Below, piece by piece: positions 49,944 through 58,925 of a stretch of 64,000 nt of DNA. The notes beneath the pieces were generated by a model. It ran no database searches. It was not told the origin of the DNA and saw nothing but the letters and a program-made list of their open reading frames with translations. This stretch comes from a virus. The translations under genes were made by a program, and so were the position numbers. The number at the start of each line of letters is the position of its first letter. The first letter of the stretch is position 1. The stretch spans positions 19,394-83,393 of IMG/VR virus record IMGVR_UViG_3300035565_000042; one strand, 5' to 3'.

Positions 49944-49958
49944 ATAATCTCTACAACA

Positions 49959-50282
49959 ATGCAAAATGAAAATATTGTAGGTGTAGCAGTAAACCGTATG
50001 GGTCAACCATTACCTATACTCACACCAGACACGACACCGACATCAGTAGATATTGATGGAACTTCTGCACATGCTGAATCAGGAAAACTTGCTGAAGGCA
50101 TATATCGTCTTGCAGTTGTATCGTCTTCTGCAGGAGTAAGAATAGCAATTGGTGCGGCACCGGTTGCTTCAACAAGTTATGGTGTTTATCTTGCCGACCA
50201 GCAATTTGAATATTATTTTATTCCAGCAGACAGTAAAGTTTCTGTCCTTGGTGGAATACTCAATATAATAAGGTTCTCTTAA
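49959..50282 (+). CDS. Small virion-type β protein (107 aa)
   Basis: The product has 107 residues from the ATG at 49959; an earlier ATG lies inside the hairpin and is rejected. The sequence is β-rich with GVAVNRMGQPLPILTPDTTP and YYFIPADSKVSVLGG. A small fibre-attachment or decoration protein is likely in this place, ahead of the fibre genes. It overlaps the next gene by 1 bp. Family not recognised. Confidence 0.6.
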   Translation: MQNENIVGVAVNRMGQPLPILTPDTTPTSVDIDGTSAHAESGKLAEGIYRLAVVSSSAGVRIAIGAAPVASTSYGVYLADQQFEYYFIPADSKVSVLGGILNIIRFS

Positions 50283-52045
50283 TGAAAATGCTTCGGACAA
50301 ATATTAACCGTCCAAGGATCAATAAACTTCCAGGATCAACTTCTTCATTGAATTGGAACTCGTACTGGAATACAATTATTCCGATGCCACTACTTGCATA
50401 CAGTACAAGTGAGACAACGATGGCTCTTTCTGTTACCGATATGTTTTCTGGCAAAGGTAAACTTGCTTGGTACAGAAGCGCGGACGGCTCGACTTACGCC
50501 AAGATTGCAACAACAGGAACTGGTGTTTTGAGCTATAACGATACCGGACTGACGGCAGGGACTCTTTATTATTACAAATGTAGAGCAGAACAGGGCAGTC
50601 ATTATTCTGCATGGTCGAATGTTGCTTCTACTCCGACATGGTGTTCTAATTACACGACTCTCTATGCGGCAATTACCGGAACTAAACCATCGGCAATGGT
50701 TGCTTCCGCTCAATCAAAATTTCTTTGGAGATTATTAGGTAACAATAGTCTTTCTTTAAATGTGTTGCAGAAAATTGTTTATTTGTTACCTACAGAAGCC
50801 GGTATGCCTTCTTCGGCTGATGCTTTGATAAGATGGGATAATCCTTCAAAGAAAGCTACATTAAGTGCAGTAGCTCCAACATATACTGTAAATCGAGGTT
50901 TCAAGGGAAATGGGGTTTCAGCATATATATTAACCGGATTCAATAGTTCTATTGACGGTGCAGGTATTTATCTACAGGATTCATGTTCCTCTGTTCATCA
51001 CTTCACCTATGGATCAACAATTTCTACGGATACAGGAGGAAGTGGCTGGCAATCTTCAGCATCTGGCAATCCAGGTATGGCTATTTATCCTATCTATACC
51101 AATAATGTATATATCAGATGCCAGGGGTCTTACGTAAATTGGGCAAATACTCACATTGATCAGTTATTCTCTTGTGTAAGAAATAATGCAACACAATGTC
51201 AGATTTATTTTGCAAAAGAAGCACAGGGACTTAAATCCGCAAATTCCATTGCATTACAGAATCTTGAAGCGTATGCATTGTCAATAAATATTGCTGGTAC
51301 TGCTGGTTCTTTTATGACTGATTATTGTGGACTTATTTGTTATGCATCTGGTTTTACAGCTAATGATGTAACAGTATTTGCTGATGCTTATGATGAAATG
51401 CTACTTGCAATTAATTATGGAACAATATTACTTGAAGAACTTGGCGATGGCGTAAGTATTGATGTAGCAAAATGGACTGTTACAAATACTAATCCATTAT
51501 CAGTTGAATTTGAAATTGATAAAGGTTTGGTAATGCACAACATGCTTCCTGGTGGTGCAGATCCTATATATGATAATATACGAAGTGTTTTAAAATTTAA
51601 TTGGGGTATCTATAAGTTTGATTGGATGGACATGATGCGTGTAACTATTGGTTATTCTTACCATCAAGTTACCTGGTATTACCTCTATAACTATTACATG
51701 AAATTGCAGATACTTTGGAATGCAGGAACTTCAGTTTGGGAATTACATTTTATGATATATTATCCAGGTTTAGTACTTGATATAGTATTGGGTAGCGGTA
51801 CTGTTGGTACACCTTTCGATTTTGCATCATTAAAAATAGTGGATACACCTCTTCACTATTTAAAAGCCTATGTATGGAATTTTGTTACTGAATTATGGGA
51901 AGAAAAGGGTAGCGCATTTTATCATCCTCATAAACCTTACGATATTGGAATGGCATCGAGGGGTTCAGAACTTGCATTAGGTACAAAAACAGTAATGGAT
52001 GATATATATGTTACAGCGTTTGATTTTGATACTTTAAATCCGTAA
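50282..52045 (+). CDS. Fibre protein with Fn3-like domain
   Basis: The product has 587 residues. Residues about 36-110 (LAYSTSETTMALSV ... AWYRSADGSTYAKI ... GLTAGTLYYYKCRAEQGSHY) resemble a fibronectin type III domain. The centre is a β-rich, Gly/Ser region with LamG-like character, and the C-terminal 190 residues (IDVAKWTVTNTNPLSVEFEI and on) resemble a jelly-roll/concanavalin-like fold. It likely binds the cell surface. It is 5 bp before the tailspike gene. Confidence 0.6.
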   Translation: MKMLRTNINRPRINKLPGSTSSLNWNSYWNTIIPMPLLAYSTSETTMALSVTDMFSGKGKLAWYRSADGSTYAKIATTGTGVLSYNDTGLTAGTLYYYKCRAEQGSHYSAWSNVASTPTWCSNYTTLYAAITGTKPSAMVASAQSKFLWRLLGNNSLSLNVLQKIVYLLPTEAGMPSSADALIRWDNPSKKATLSAVAPTYTVNRGFKGNGVSAYILTGFNSSIDGAGIYLQDSCSSVHHFTYGSTISTDTGGSGWQSSASGNPGMAIYPIYTNNVYIRCQGSYVNWANTHIDQLFSCVRNNATQCQIYFAKEAQGLKSANSIALQNLEAYALSINIAGTAGSFMTDYCGLICYASGFTANDVTVFADAYDEMLLAINYGTILLEELGDGVSIDVAKWTVTNTNPLSVEFEIDKGLVMHNMLPGGADPIYDNIRSVLKFNWGIYKFDWMDMMRVTIGYSYHQVTWYYLYNYYMKLQILWNAGTSVWELHFMIYYPGLVLDIVLGSGTVGTPFDFASLKIVDTPLHYLKAYVWNFVTELWEEKGSAFYHPHKPYDIGMASRGSELALGTKTVMDDIYVTAFDFDTLNP

Positions 52046-52049
52046 TAAA

Positions 52050-53087
52050 ATGGCTGGAATAAAAATAGATATAAAAACACGTGGTGCAATACCAGACGGA
52101 GTAACTGATTGTTCTTCTATAATTAATGCTATCCTTATAGAAGGTAATTATCCCTATGCATTGAATGGCAGGTATATCATTCATGAGAGTATGAAATTCC
52201 CAAGTAATAGTATTTTGTATGGTAAAAATGCAAAGATTAAACTTGGCGATAATTGTTTTGATAATTTAATGAGAAATGCTGATTTCACGAATGGTAATTA
52301 CAATATAAAAATAATAGGAGAAGGGAATTTCATTCTTGATCACAATGCAGTAGGTAACATTGATGATCTTTATACGAGGTATGGTAAGAACGGAGTTAAT
52401 TCTTATAAATATCAGACATACGCATGGTCAAATGTTGATGATATTGAAATGGTTAATATAAATCTTTGTGATTGTCAACATTGGCAATTATATATGCAAA
52501 GAGTTACTAATTCAGAATTTCATCATTATTATCAAAATTTTTATAGATTAACACCTAATCAGGATGGGATAGATTTTGGTCATGGATGTAATAATATTCA
52601 TATCCATCATTGGAGGGGTCATTCGTCTGATGATTTTGTTTGTTATGGGATAGCAGCACATGCTGATGGCGGAGTTCGGGACAGCCATTGGCTTGAAGGA
52701 GACATCCACGATATTGAAATGGATCATATTGTTATTTATTCAGCAGTTAACGGGAGTTCTTGTGCTTTAGTCGTGGGAGAAGGGAGAAAACTATATAATA
52801 TAAACCATCATGATAATAGACTAATAAGTGCAGGGACAATTTTATATAGTAGTTATGGAGACGTATGGTTTAATGTACCGCCAGCTATTGATGATGTTCA
52901 TGATTTAACATTTACTGACATTACTGTTGATTATAATTCACGAGCTGCCCTATTTATGTTTGGAGATAATTGCAAGAATGTACTTGGTGTAGGAATAATA
53001 AACAATACTGCAAAAAACATGTTTGAAAGTGATGCTGCATCTCAGCATAATGTAGTTATTAACGGTGTTGATTATTCTACTCCATGA
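52050..53087 (+). CDS. Right-handed β-helix tailspike-like protein
   Basis: The product has 345 residues. The start (IDIKTRGAIPDGVTDCSSII, and NGRYIIHESMKFPSNSILYG) has the pectate-lyase/GH28-like entry seen in tailspikes (G-A-x-x-D-G-x-T-D). The rest shows β-helix turns with repeated N-I-x-I and D-I-x-M-x-x-I, and a His/Asp-rich groove (QHWQLYMQR ... HHWRGHSSDDF). Such spikes degrade surface polysaccharide. Catalytic residues cannot be fixed. It overlaps the following small gene by 4 bp. Confidence 0.7.
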   Translation: MAGIKIDIKTRGAIPDGVTDCSSIINAILIEGNYPYALNGRYIIHESMKFPSNSILYGKNAKIKLGDNCFDNLMRNADFTNGNYNIKIIGEGNFILDHNAVGNIDDLYTRYGKNGVNSYKYQTYAWSNVDDIEMVNINLCDCQHWQLYMQRVTNSEFHHYYQNFYRLTPNQDGIDFGHGCNNIHIHHWRGHSSDDFVCYGIAAHADGGVRDSHWLEGDIHDIEMDHIVIYSAVNGSSCALVVGEGRKLYNINHHDNRLISAGTILYSSYGDVWFNVPPAIDDVHDLTFTDITVDYNSRAALFMFGDNCKNVLGVGIINNTAKNMFESDAASQHNVVINGVDYSTP

Positions 53088-53206
53088 TAAAATCAATCTC
53101 ATCGGGTTATGTAACTTTTGAATGGGAAGATGGGGAAACGCATTGTCTGACTATTGGTGAGTATAATTGGTTTGCAGAGAAGCATGGATTGGAGAAAGTA
53201 AAATAA
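53084..53206 (+). CDS. Small protein coupled to the tailspike (40 aa)
   Basis: A 40-codon frame begins in the tailspike stop (ATGA overlap). It has SSGYVTFEWEDGETHCLTIG and a short helix YNWFAEKHG. The overlap suggests co-translation and perhaps a tailspike partner or chaperone. Family not recognised. Confidence 0.55.
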   Translation: MIKSISSGYVTFEWEDGETHCLTIGEYNWFAEKHGLEKVK

Positions 53207-53230
53207 TTGTAGTTGGTAACGCGCTGATTT

Positions 53231-54142
53231 ATGAAATTATTCAAAACATATCGAACCTTTGAAGAGATCCTGCCGGAACACCTGACAGAGAGAAAGATTG
53301 CGCTTACTCACCGATCCTTTGCCGGAGAGGTAAGCAAGTTCAGAAGGTTTGATTCCTGGCTTAATTCTCATGATCTGCACGATAAATCACTCCGGAAGAT
53401 ATCAAACCGTGATATCGCAAGATTTTTTGTGGAGATTGCCGGCGAACTCGATAAGCCCACTTGCCAGAAATATTTCATATCAATCCGGGGACTATGGCAG
53501 TTTGCGTTTAAGGTAGGAGAGATAGGCAAGACTCTTCCCTTTGACTTGGTTGTTTTTCCTACAAAAAAAGATGACTATTCACCAGCCCTAATACCACGGG
53601 AAGACTTCTGCGAGCTTATGGAAGATATAAAGAAGAACGACAGACAGCTTTACCTGGCTTCAATGATTGTTTACTATGCCTTTATCAGGCCAGGAAGAGA
53701 GCTGAGGCTACTCAAAACCGACGATTTCAATTTTGAACTTGGTTATATAAGGGTAATTGCCCAGAATGCCAAAACCAGGAAACAGAGATTTGTAACAATT
53801 CCTCCAGAGCTCATGGAGGTTTGTATTGCTTATGGGATAGATGACGCGGATCCCGGTCTGTTTGTGTTCGGATCCAAGGGAAAGATAAGCAAAAGGCATA
53901 TCGGAATTAATAGCCTGGCGGCGAGGTTTAACGTATTCAGAACCAAACATGGTCTCTCAAGAAAGGTAAAATTTTACTCTTTTAAGCATACTGGAATGAC
54001 GGACATGCTGAATGCCGGTGTTCCACTTTTGGCAGTCCAGGGACAGGCAGGGCATGATCGGTTAACATCGACACAACATTACGCAAAAAAGTATGCCGGG
54101 ATCATTAATCCAAGCATCAAAACCTATTTAAGAACAGCATAA
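53231..54142 (+). CDS. int: Tyrosine recombinase / integrase
   Basis: The product has 303 residues. The N-terminal core-binding region (1-105) has SRFDSWL-type helices. Catalytic pattern: Arg153 in FIRPGRELRLL, Lys in KTRK (181-184), Y-S-F-K-H-T-G (249-255) in place of the usual H-x-L-R-H-T, Gly274-His275, and nucleophile Tyr284 in STQHY. The Arg-to-Lys exchange at 252 is conservative and not rare in Bacteroidota integrases. It could integrate the phage or switch tail genes. Unusually, it lies inside the late rightward operon, 25 bp after the small tailspike partner. Confidence 0.9.
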   Translation: MKLFKTYRTFEEILPEHLTERKIALTHRSFAGEVSKFRRFDSWLNSHDLHDKSLRKISNRDIARFFVEIAGELDKPTCQKYFISIRGLWQFAFKVGEIGKTLPFDLVVFPTKKDDYSPALIPREDFCELMEDIKKNDRQLYLASMIVYYAFIRPGRELRLLKTDDFNFELGYIRVIAQNAKTRKQRFVTIPPELMEVCIAYGIDDADPGLFVFGSKGKISKRHIGINSLAARFNVFRTKHGLSRKVKFYSFKHTGMTDMLNAGVPLLAVQGQAGHDRLTSTQHYAKKYAGIINPSIKTYLRTA

Positions 54143-54156
54143 GATTAATCTTTAAC

Positions 54157-54648
54157 ATGAAAGATATGACAGATAAGGAAATATTTGACAGTATCAATAC
54201 AATAGTTGGTGGTCATGTGTCAGCACTAACAATGCTCATCTCTACGGAAACTCAGGATATCCGGCATTCAGTCGATCAGTTAACAGAGAGAGTTAAACGA
54301 CAGAACGGATCTGTGAGAGATTTAAATGAATGGAAGGCATCTGTCATTGGAGAAGACAAAGGAGCTGACAAATTGAACAAAGAAAGAAGAGCCAATTTTC
54401 AAAAGGTACTTCAATTAATTGCTACTGTAGTAATGGCTATAGGCTTATGCATTACAACATATTTCAGTATCTTTGGTAGTAAGCAAAGTAAAAAGAATGC
54501 TGAAGAGATTGGAATAGCAAACAAGAAGATTGATGATTTTGGTACTCCAGTAATTGTTGACAAGACAGGTAAACTAATGGATACAAGATCAGTTGAATTG
54601 AAGATGTGGCCAAAAGATTTTCTTAATGATACAGTAAAAACTAAATAG
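54157..54648 (+). CDS. Single-pass membrane protein with coiled coil (lysis or tail accessory)
   Basis: The product has 163 residues. Helix-rich N-terminus (about 10-80) with coiled-coil content, one transmembrane segment (about 84-106, VLQLIATVVMAIGLCITTYF), then a charged C-terminal tail. The layout resembles XhlA-like hemolysins and small phage lysis accessory proteins. It precedes the M15 peptidase gene by 1 bp, so a part in lysis is likely. Confidence 0.6.
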   Translation: MKDMTDKEIFDSINTIVGGHVSALTMLISTETQDIRHSVDQLTERVKRQNGSVRDLNEWKASVIGEDKGADKLNKERRANFQKVLQLIATVVMAIGLCITTYFSIFGSKQSKKNAEEIGIANKKIDDFGTPVIVDKTGKLMDTRSVELKMWPKDFLNDTVKTK

Positions 54649-54649
54649 T

Positions 54650-55096
54650 ATGCCAGTATTCAGTCAGACATCAAAAGATAAACTTTCCCTGGCACACAGG
54701 GATTTGCAGACTTTATTCAATGAAGTGATAAAATGGTATGATTGTACTATTGCTGATTCTTATCGTACCAAGGCAGCACAGCATCAATTCTTACTTGAAG
54801 GGAAATCGAAGGTAGACTATCCTACGGTTCATAATACCAAGCCAAGTAATGCAGTTGATGTTTATCCTTATGAAGTAGATCATATTGACTGGGGACAATT
54901 GCAGAGTGCTTATTTTGCAGGGTGGATAATGGGAATTGCAGTAAGATTGTTTGAAGAAGGGAAGATTACTCATAGGATAAGATGTGGGATTGACTGGGAT
55001 AAGGATAATGATATTGACGATAATGCATTTTGGGATGCAGGTCATTTTGAGATAATACCCAATCCTGGAGAGACATTTCAATATTTCGAAACTTAA
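54650..55096 (+). CDS. Endolysin: peptidase M15-type (zinc L-Ala-D-Glu/D-Ala-D-Ala)
   Basis: The product has 148 residues. Zinc-site pattern of M15C peptidases: S-Y-R-T-K-x-x-Q (about 37-45), His61 and Asp70 (VHNTKPSNAVDVYP), and Asp129-His132 (WDAGHFEI). T5-type endolysins have the same size and cleave cross-links or stem peptides in peptidoglycan. The gene sits in the lysis cassette between two membrane genes. No signal peptide, so it should need a holin. Confidence 0.88.
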   Translation: MPVFSQTSKDKLSLAHRDLQTLFNEVIKWYDCTIADSYRTKAAQHQFLLEGKSKVDYPTVHNTKPSNAVDVYPYEVDHIDWGQLQSAYFAGWIMGIAVRLFEEGKITHRIRCGIDWDKDNDIDDNAFWDAGHFEIIPNPGETFQYFET

Positions 55097-55107
55097 TTCT
55101 ATTCGAT

Positions 55108-55356
55108 ATGCAAATTCTTAATACAAAGTACTCAGTAAATACATCGAATTGGACGAAGAGGACTCCGCCATATCTGAAGTTCTTTTGCGATTTTCTTCTA
55201 TTCTTAAGTCTGGTTGTAGGAGTACTTCCAGAGATACCTACTCCGATAGGTAAATGGATCCTATTTGGAGGAGTAGTTGCAAAACTACTCTCGAACTTCA
55301 TCTCTGATCATTTGCCTGCAACTGCACAACCAACCAATCCGGAGGTAACACCATGA
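55108..55356 (+). CDS. Holin-like small membrane protein
   Basis: The product has 82 residues with two hydrophobic segments: about 24-44 (YLKFFCDFLLFLSLVVGVLP) and about 49-65 (WILFGGVVAKLLSNFI), and a polar tail. Size and two membrane spans fit class II holins. It is directly after the endolysin and overlaps the spanin-like gene by 4 bp. Confidence 0.65.
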   Translation: MQILNTKYSVNTSNWTKRTPPYLKFFCDFLLFLSLVVGVLPEIPTPIGKWILFGGVVAKLLSNFISDHLPATAQPTNPEVTP

Positions 55357-56090
55357 AGAAAATAATGAAATGGATCCAGGCAAATTCGAAGTTAGTGATT
55401 CGGATACTTATTGGCATAGCAATATTTCTCGTTATCCTTTGCTTAGTTTCTAATTGTGTTCAGTCAGACCGATACCAGAAGATCAAGAAAGATCATAAGG
55501 AATTAAAGAAAGAAAAAGAGCTGGCTGAACATAAAATCGATTCTTTGCAGAAAGTATTTGCAGATAGTCAACAGCAAATAAACATTCTTATCTTGAAGAG
55601 TGATAGTATCAAAAAGGCCTCTAAGGAGGTCATAGAGGCAATGAAGATTAAAGAAGGGCAATACCTTCAAACGATAGCAGATCTCAAGACAGTGCCCCCT
55701 GATACGGTCTACAAGAGGATATTTGCTTATAACCCCAATATCAATAATGATTTGTTACGATATCCATTTGGATCAACCCAGATAAAAAACATCTATTCAG
55801 ATCATCTGTCACTAAATTATAATATAGGACTTGCCAATGATTTTCATACTCGTCTTGATCTTTGCAGTAAGGATAACCAGGTTAAAGATGGAGTGATTGT
55901 GCAAAAAGATAAACAGATCGGAAGTCTTAATGATCAACTCAAAATAAATGTTGGTCTGATTACAACACTTACAAGTGACAATAAGGTACTCGAAAAATCA
56001 TATAAAGGTGAACGAAGATGGAAGATTGTCTGGCGCACCGCATCTATTGTAGAGGGAGGATTCATAGTCTATCAGTCATTGAAAAAATAA
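55353..56090 (+). CDS. Spanin-like membrane/coiled-coil protein
   Basis: The product has 245 residues. An N-terminal transmembrane helix (about 14-36) is followed by a long coiled coil (KIKKDHKELKKEKELAEHKI and on), a short folded section, and a second coiled coil. This matches inner-membrane spanins or tail-spanning lysis proteins; it is longer than λ Rz. It is the last lysis gene. A separate outer-membrane partner is not seen. It could be a scaffolding protein instead. Confidence 0.6.
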   Translation: MKKIMKWIQANSKLVIRILIGIAIFLVILCLVSNCVQSDRYQKIKKDHKELKKEKELAEHKIDSLQKVFADSQQQINILILKSDSIKKASKEVIEAMKIKEGQYLQTIADLKTVPPDTVYKRIFAYNPNINNDLLRYPFGSTQIKNIYSDHLSLNYNIGLANDFHTRLDLCSKDNQVKDGVIVQKDKQIGSLNDQLKINVGLITTLTSDNKVLEKSYKGERRWKIVWRTASIVEGGFIVYQSLKK

Positions 56091-56106
56091 CTTAAAAAAT
56101 CATACA

Positions 56107-57495
56107 ATGAAAAATCCGGTACTTGGTTCAAACTTAATACAGTCATTTCTTGATTTCGAAACTATAGCAGGTAAGTTTCGATGGGGTATTGAAGGCCCAG
56201 ATCAAAGAATGTTCTGTGAGACTTCATCCGGGAAAGTTTATCTTACCGATACAAGTGGATATCAGTGTGCAGATGTGATAAATGAAATTTCGTCTGGCAG
56301 TGGAGTTACCATTGATGGTGTTCTCCTCAAAGATACTTCGGTAAACTTTTCAGGGAAAACACCAGCATATTCTGCATATACTATTGCAGGAACTGGAGGA
56401 CGTAATGCTCCATTCATTAACATGGGTTCATGGGATGCACCAATGAACATTGTTCTTAAATCTGACCATTATGTTCCTATTCAGGTAAACCTAAAGAACA
56501 CTGGAAACGTTGCATTCGATGTTGCAGCAGCCAGATTCAGGGTAGACACTGGCGGTGCTACGGCAAATGTTGCTCATAATGTACTTGAACTACGTGCTAC
56601 TGTAGGGCATAATGTTAACTCTGTTGCCGTAGTTCAGGCAAGTGCAAGTTTCAGTACTATGTCTGTGACTTCCGGAGAAGTTGTAATTGGATACTTCTCT
56701 TTTGATGGAGCCGGCAATGTAACTCTTCCGGGAAGCAACTGTGCTTCAGCGATAGTAGGATCAGTAACCAATACCGGGACTCCTGTAGGAACTGTTAACG
56801 TTGCATATTTCAGATCTGCAGCCAGTACAAGTGTAACGAACATGATAAAGGTTGACAACCTTGGTAATGCTACTATTGGTGCCACTTTTACCGGATCATA
56901 TTCATGCGTTCTTCAGCTTGGTACTTCCGGAACAAAACTTGCACTTACAAGTGCTACAGACAGAGTAATGTCCGCATATACGACAAGTGCTGTTGCTACT
57001 GCCGCAACATTATCATCTGCAACAATTGCTCAGACAATGACTGCAGCATCAGCAGTAAACTCCGTAGAAGCATTGCAGGTAAGTCTTACCTCAAATGTAC
57101 AGACAGGAAACTGGGCAAATGCCATATCTGCAAAGATTGACTATTCCACGGTAGGTTATGTAACAGGGTTGGCTGGAGTAATTTGTTCTGAACTTGATAT
57201 GCCTGGTGGTGCAGTTGCCGGTGGCAATGGTACATATGCATGTTATGAAGCTGAACTTAACCTTCCTACAAGTTATTCAGGTGGTGGTGTCCCAACAATG
57301 TTCTTCTCTCTTAACGTATGGGGAGCTCAGAAGGCACAGTTCGATACTGCTGGATATTTCTTTGATCTAAATGGTGTTTCTGTTGCATCAGGCAAGATAT
57401 TCCAGGCAAATACAGCCGGAGCTGCAACTCATGCCCTGAGATGCAGAATCAATGGTACAAACTACTATCTGATGCTGACAAACGTAGGCGCTTAA
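56107..57495 (+). CDS. β-rich virion/fibre protein (unknown)
   Basis: The product has 462 residues, Ala/Thr/Gly/Ser-rich with alternate hydrophobic residues, typical of fibre shafts or decoration proteins; repeated V-x-N-T/G-N-V-x-F patterns. Residues about 225-265 have an alanine-serine stretch. N-terminal segment has LDFETIAGKFRWGIEGPDQR. It is placed among the connector-like genes and probably forms part of the tail or head surface. Family not recognised. Confidence 0.6.
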   Translation: MKNPVLGSNLIQSFLDFETIAGKFRWGIEGPDQRMFCETSSGKVYLTDTSGYQCADVINEISSGSGVTIDGVLLKDTSVNFSGKTPAYSAYTIAGTGGRNAPFINMGSWDAPMNIVLKSDHYVPIQVNLKNTGNVAFDVAAARFRVDTGGATANVAHNVLELRATVGHNVNSVAVVQASASFSTMSVTSGEVVIGYFSFDGAGNVTLPGSNCASAIVGSVTNTGTPVGTVNVAYFRSAASTSVTNMIKVDNLGNATIGATFTGSYSCVLQLGTSGTKLALTSATDRVMSAYTTSAVATAATLSSATIAQTMTAASAVNSVEALQVSLTSNVQTGNWANAISAKIDYSTVGYVTGLAGVICSELDMPGGAVAGGNGTYACYEAELNLPTSYSGGGVPTMFFSLNVWGAQKAQFDTAGYFFDLNGVSVASGKIFQANTAGAATHALRCRINGTNYYLMLTNVGA

Positions 57496-57526
57496 TTTTC
57501 TTTTTTATTAACTTATATTTTTTATC

Positions 57527-57856
57527 ATGGAACTTAGTATTTTACAAAGGATAATACTGCAATCAGTATTACCGCCAGAAGGTGACTATGTCACAATTAA
57601 GATTATCCGGGATCTCAAAGCCGAACTTGGGTTCAGTGAAGAAGAGATCAAGAAGTTTAACATCACCCAGGAAGGAACAAAAATATTCTGGGATATGAAG
57701 TCGGCAGAAGGGAAAGAAGGATTGAAAAAGATTAACATTGGCCCAAAAGCTCTCGATATCATTGTTAAGTCTTTAAAAGACCTGAATGCCCAGAAGAAGA
57801 TAAACGAACAGAATGCAGACCTCTACGAATTATTCGTAGTAAAGAAAGGGAAATAA
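57527..57856 (+). CDS. Small protein of the virion operon (109 aa)
   Basis: The product has 109 residues, helix-rich, with L-x-R-I-I-L-x-S-V-L-P-x-E-G-D-Y at the start and DIIVKSLKDLNAQKKI near the end. The stop lies 4 bp before the next gene. It looks like a phage regulator-type or chaperone-type small protein, but nothing is firmly recognised. Confidence 0.55.
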   Translation: MELSILQRIILQSVLPPEGDYVTIKIIRDLKAELGFSEEEIKKFNITQEGTKIFWDMKSAEGKEGLKKINIGPKALDIIVKSLKDLNAQKKINEQNADLYELFVVKKGK

Positions 57857-57859
57857 ATC

Positions 57860-58564
57860 ATGACTGGAGAAGAATTGGTGTACGATATTTTGGAGATCAA
57901 GAATCTTGTTGAGGATGACAGTGATACAGATGAACTCTGGTTACTGAATAAAATCAACATGTACCGGTCTTTATTCATTCGCCAGGAGTATGAACTTACA
58001 CGGGCAATCAATCCGGCATGGCTCCAGCGTATGCACAAAACAACTGTCACGAAGGTCAATTCTTCTGACGATCCTGATATTGATTTTACGAGTATCGATA
58101 ATCTCGGGAAGGTAATAATACCAGTTCTTGTTGCTCTTCCCGAGGATATTGGACTTAATCGTGTTACCGGATCAGCTGGCATATCACAATTCCAACCTAT
58201 CGACTTCAATACTCTCATACTAAAGATTGAATGTAATGAAGAAAGAATGGGTGATTATGGATATTGTGCCAGAGTAGGGAATGCTTTATATCTCTTTCCA
58301 TTTGTCATGGAGATGCAGGCATTACTTATTCCGGAGGATCCATTTGCTATTCAGGTAAACGATGGTGGCACATTACGTGACCGGACAATTACTGATGATT
58401 ATCCAGTGAGTATGGATATGGCACAGAAAATTGTCATGGAGATCCTAACCAAAGACATGAAGATAAACGAACAAAGCATAGCTGACATAGTGAATGATTC
58501 ACAGTCAGAACTTAAAATATTGCAGAGTGGAAACAGCGGTCAACAGCAAACAGCTCAAGTATGA
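57860..58564 (+). CDS. Head-tail connector or tail tubular-like protein
   Basis: The product has 234 residues, α helix-rich at both ends with a β-rich centre (GKVIIPVLVALPEDIGLNRV, then FVMEMQALLIPEDPFAI). The C-terminal helix set (MDMAQKIVMEILTKDMKINE) is Gln/Ser-tailed. Its place with two neighbours of similar size before the 1297-residue tail protein matches the connector block of podoviruses. Assignment by position. Confidence 0.5.
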   Translation: MTGEELVYDILEIKNLVEDDSDTDELWLLNKINMYRSLFIRQEYELTRAINPAWLQRMHKTTVTKVNSSDDPDIDFTSIDNLGKVIIPVLVALPEDIGLNRVTGSAGISQFQPIDFNTLILKIECNEERMGDYGYCARVGNALYLFPFVMEMQALLIPEDPFAIQVNDGGTLRDRTITDDYPVSMDMAQKIVMEILTKDMKINEQSIADIVNDSQSELKILQSGNSGQQQTAQV

Positions 58565-58565
58565 G

Positions 58566-58925
58566 ATGGTGGGTCTTATGCGTAATAGTACGATTAGTCC
58601 TGTTAAAATCAGTTACCGTACAATAAACTTTATATTGTCACGGTTCTTTCATTATTCAATCCAGGCACTCATTAATGGTTATCCAATCGTAGTCTGCAGA
58701 TACTTCAGATTCAAACTTGTTTACGCATTATATTCATTCCTACCTCATCAGGTTCGCGAACATATGAAATACTCTCAGAAAGCATTTGGTTATGCATTCT
58801 ACGTAGTCTGTCAGTCACGACATGCTGATAAGTTTGGCTATACCTTTCGCACGTCAAGAAAACTTCTCGATACTATTCATGAACATACCGAAACGGATGT
58901 TGTCTATAAACTAATGAAGAAATGA
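58566..58925 (+). CDS. Small basic protein in connector block (119 aa)
   Basis: The product has up to 119 residues (ATG at 58566 or 58578), rich in Arg, Lys, Tyr and Phe with helices such as ISYRTINFILSRFFHYSIQA. It could bind DNA or membranes, or act as an assembly factor. The stop overlaps the next gene by 4 bp. Family not recognised. Confidence 0.5.
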   Translation: MVGLMRNSTISPVKISYRTINFILSRFFHYSIQALINGYPIVVCRYFRFKLVYALYSFLPHQVREHMKYSQKAFGYAFYVVCQSRHADKFGYTFRTSRKLLDTIHEHTETDVVYKLMKK

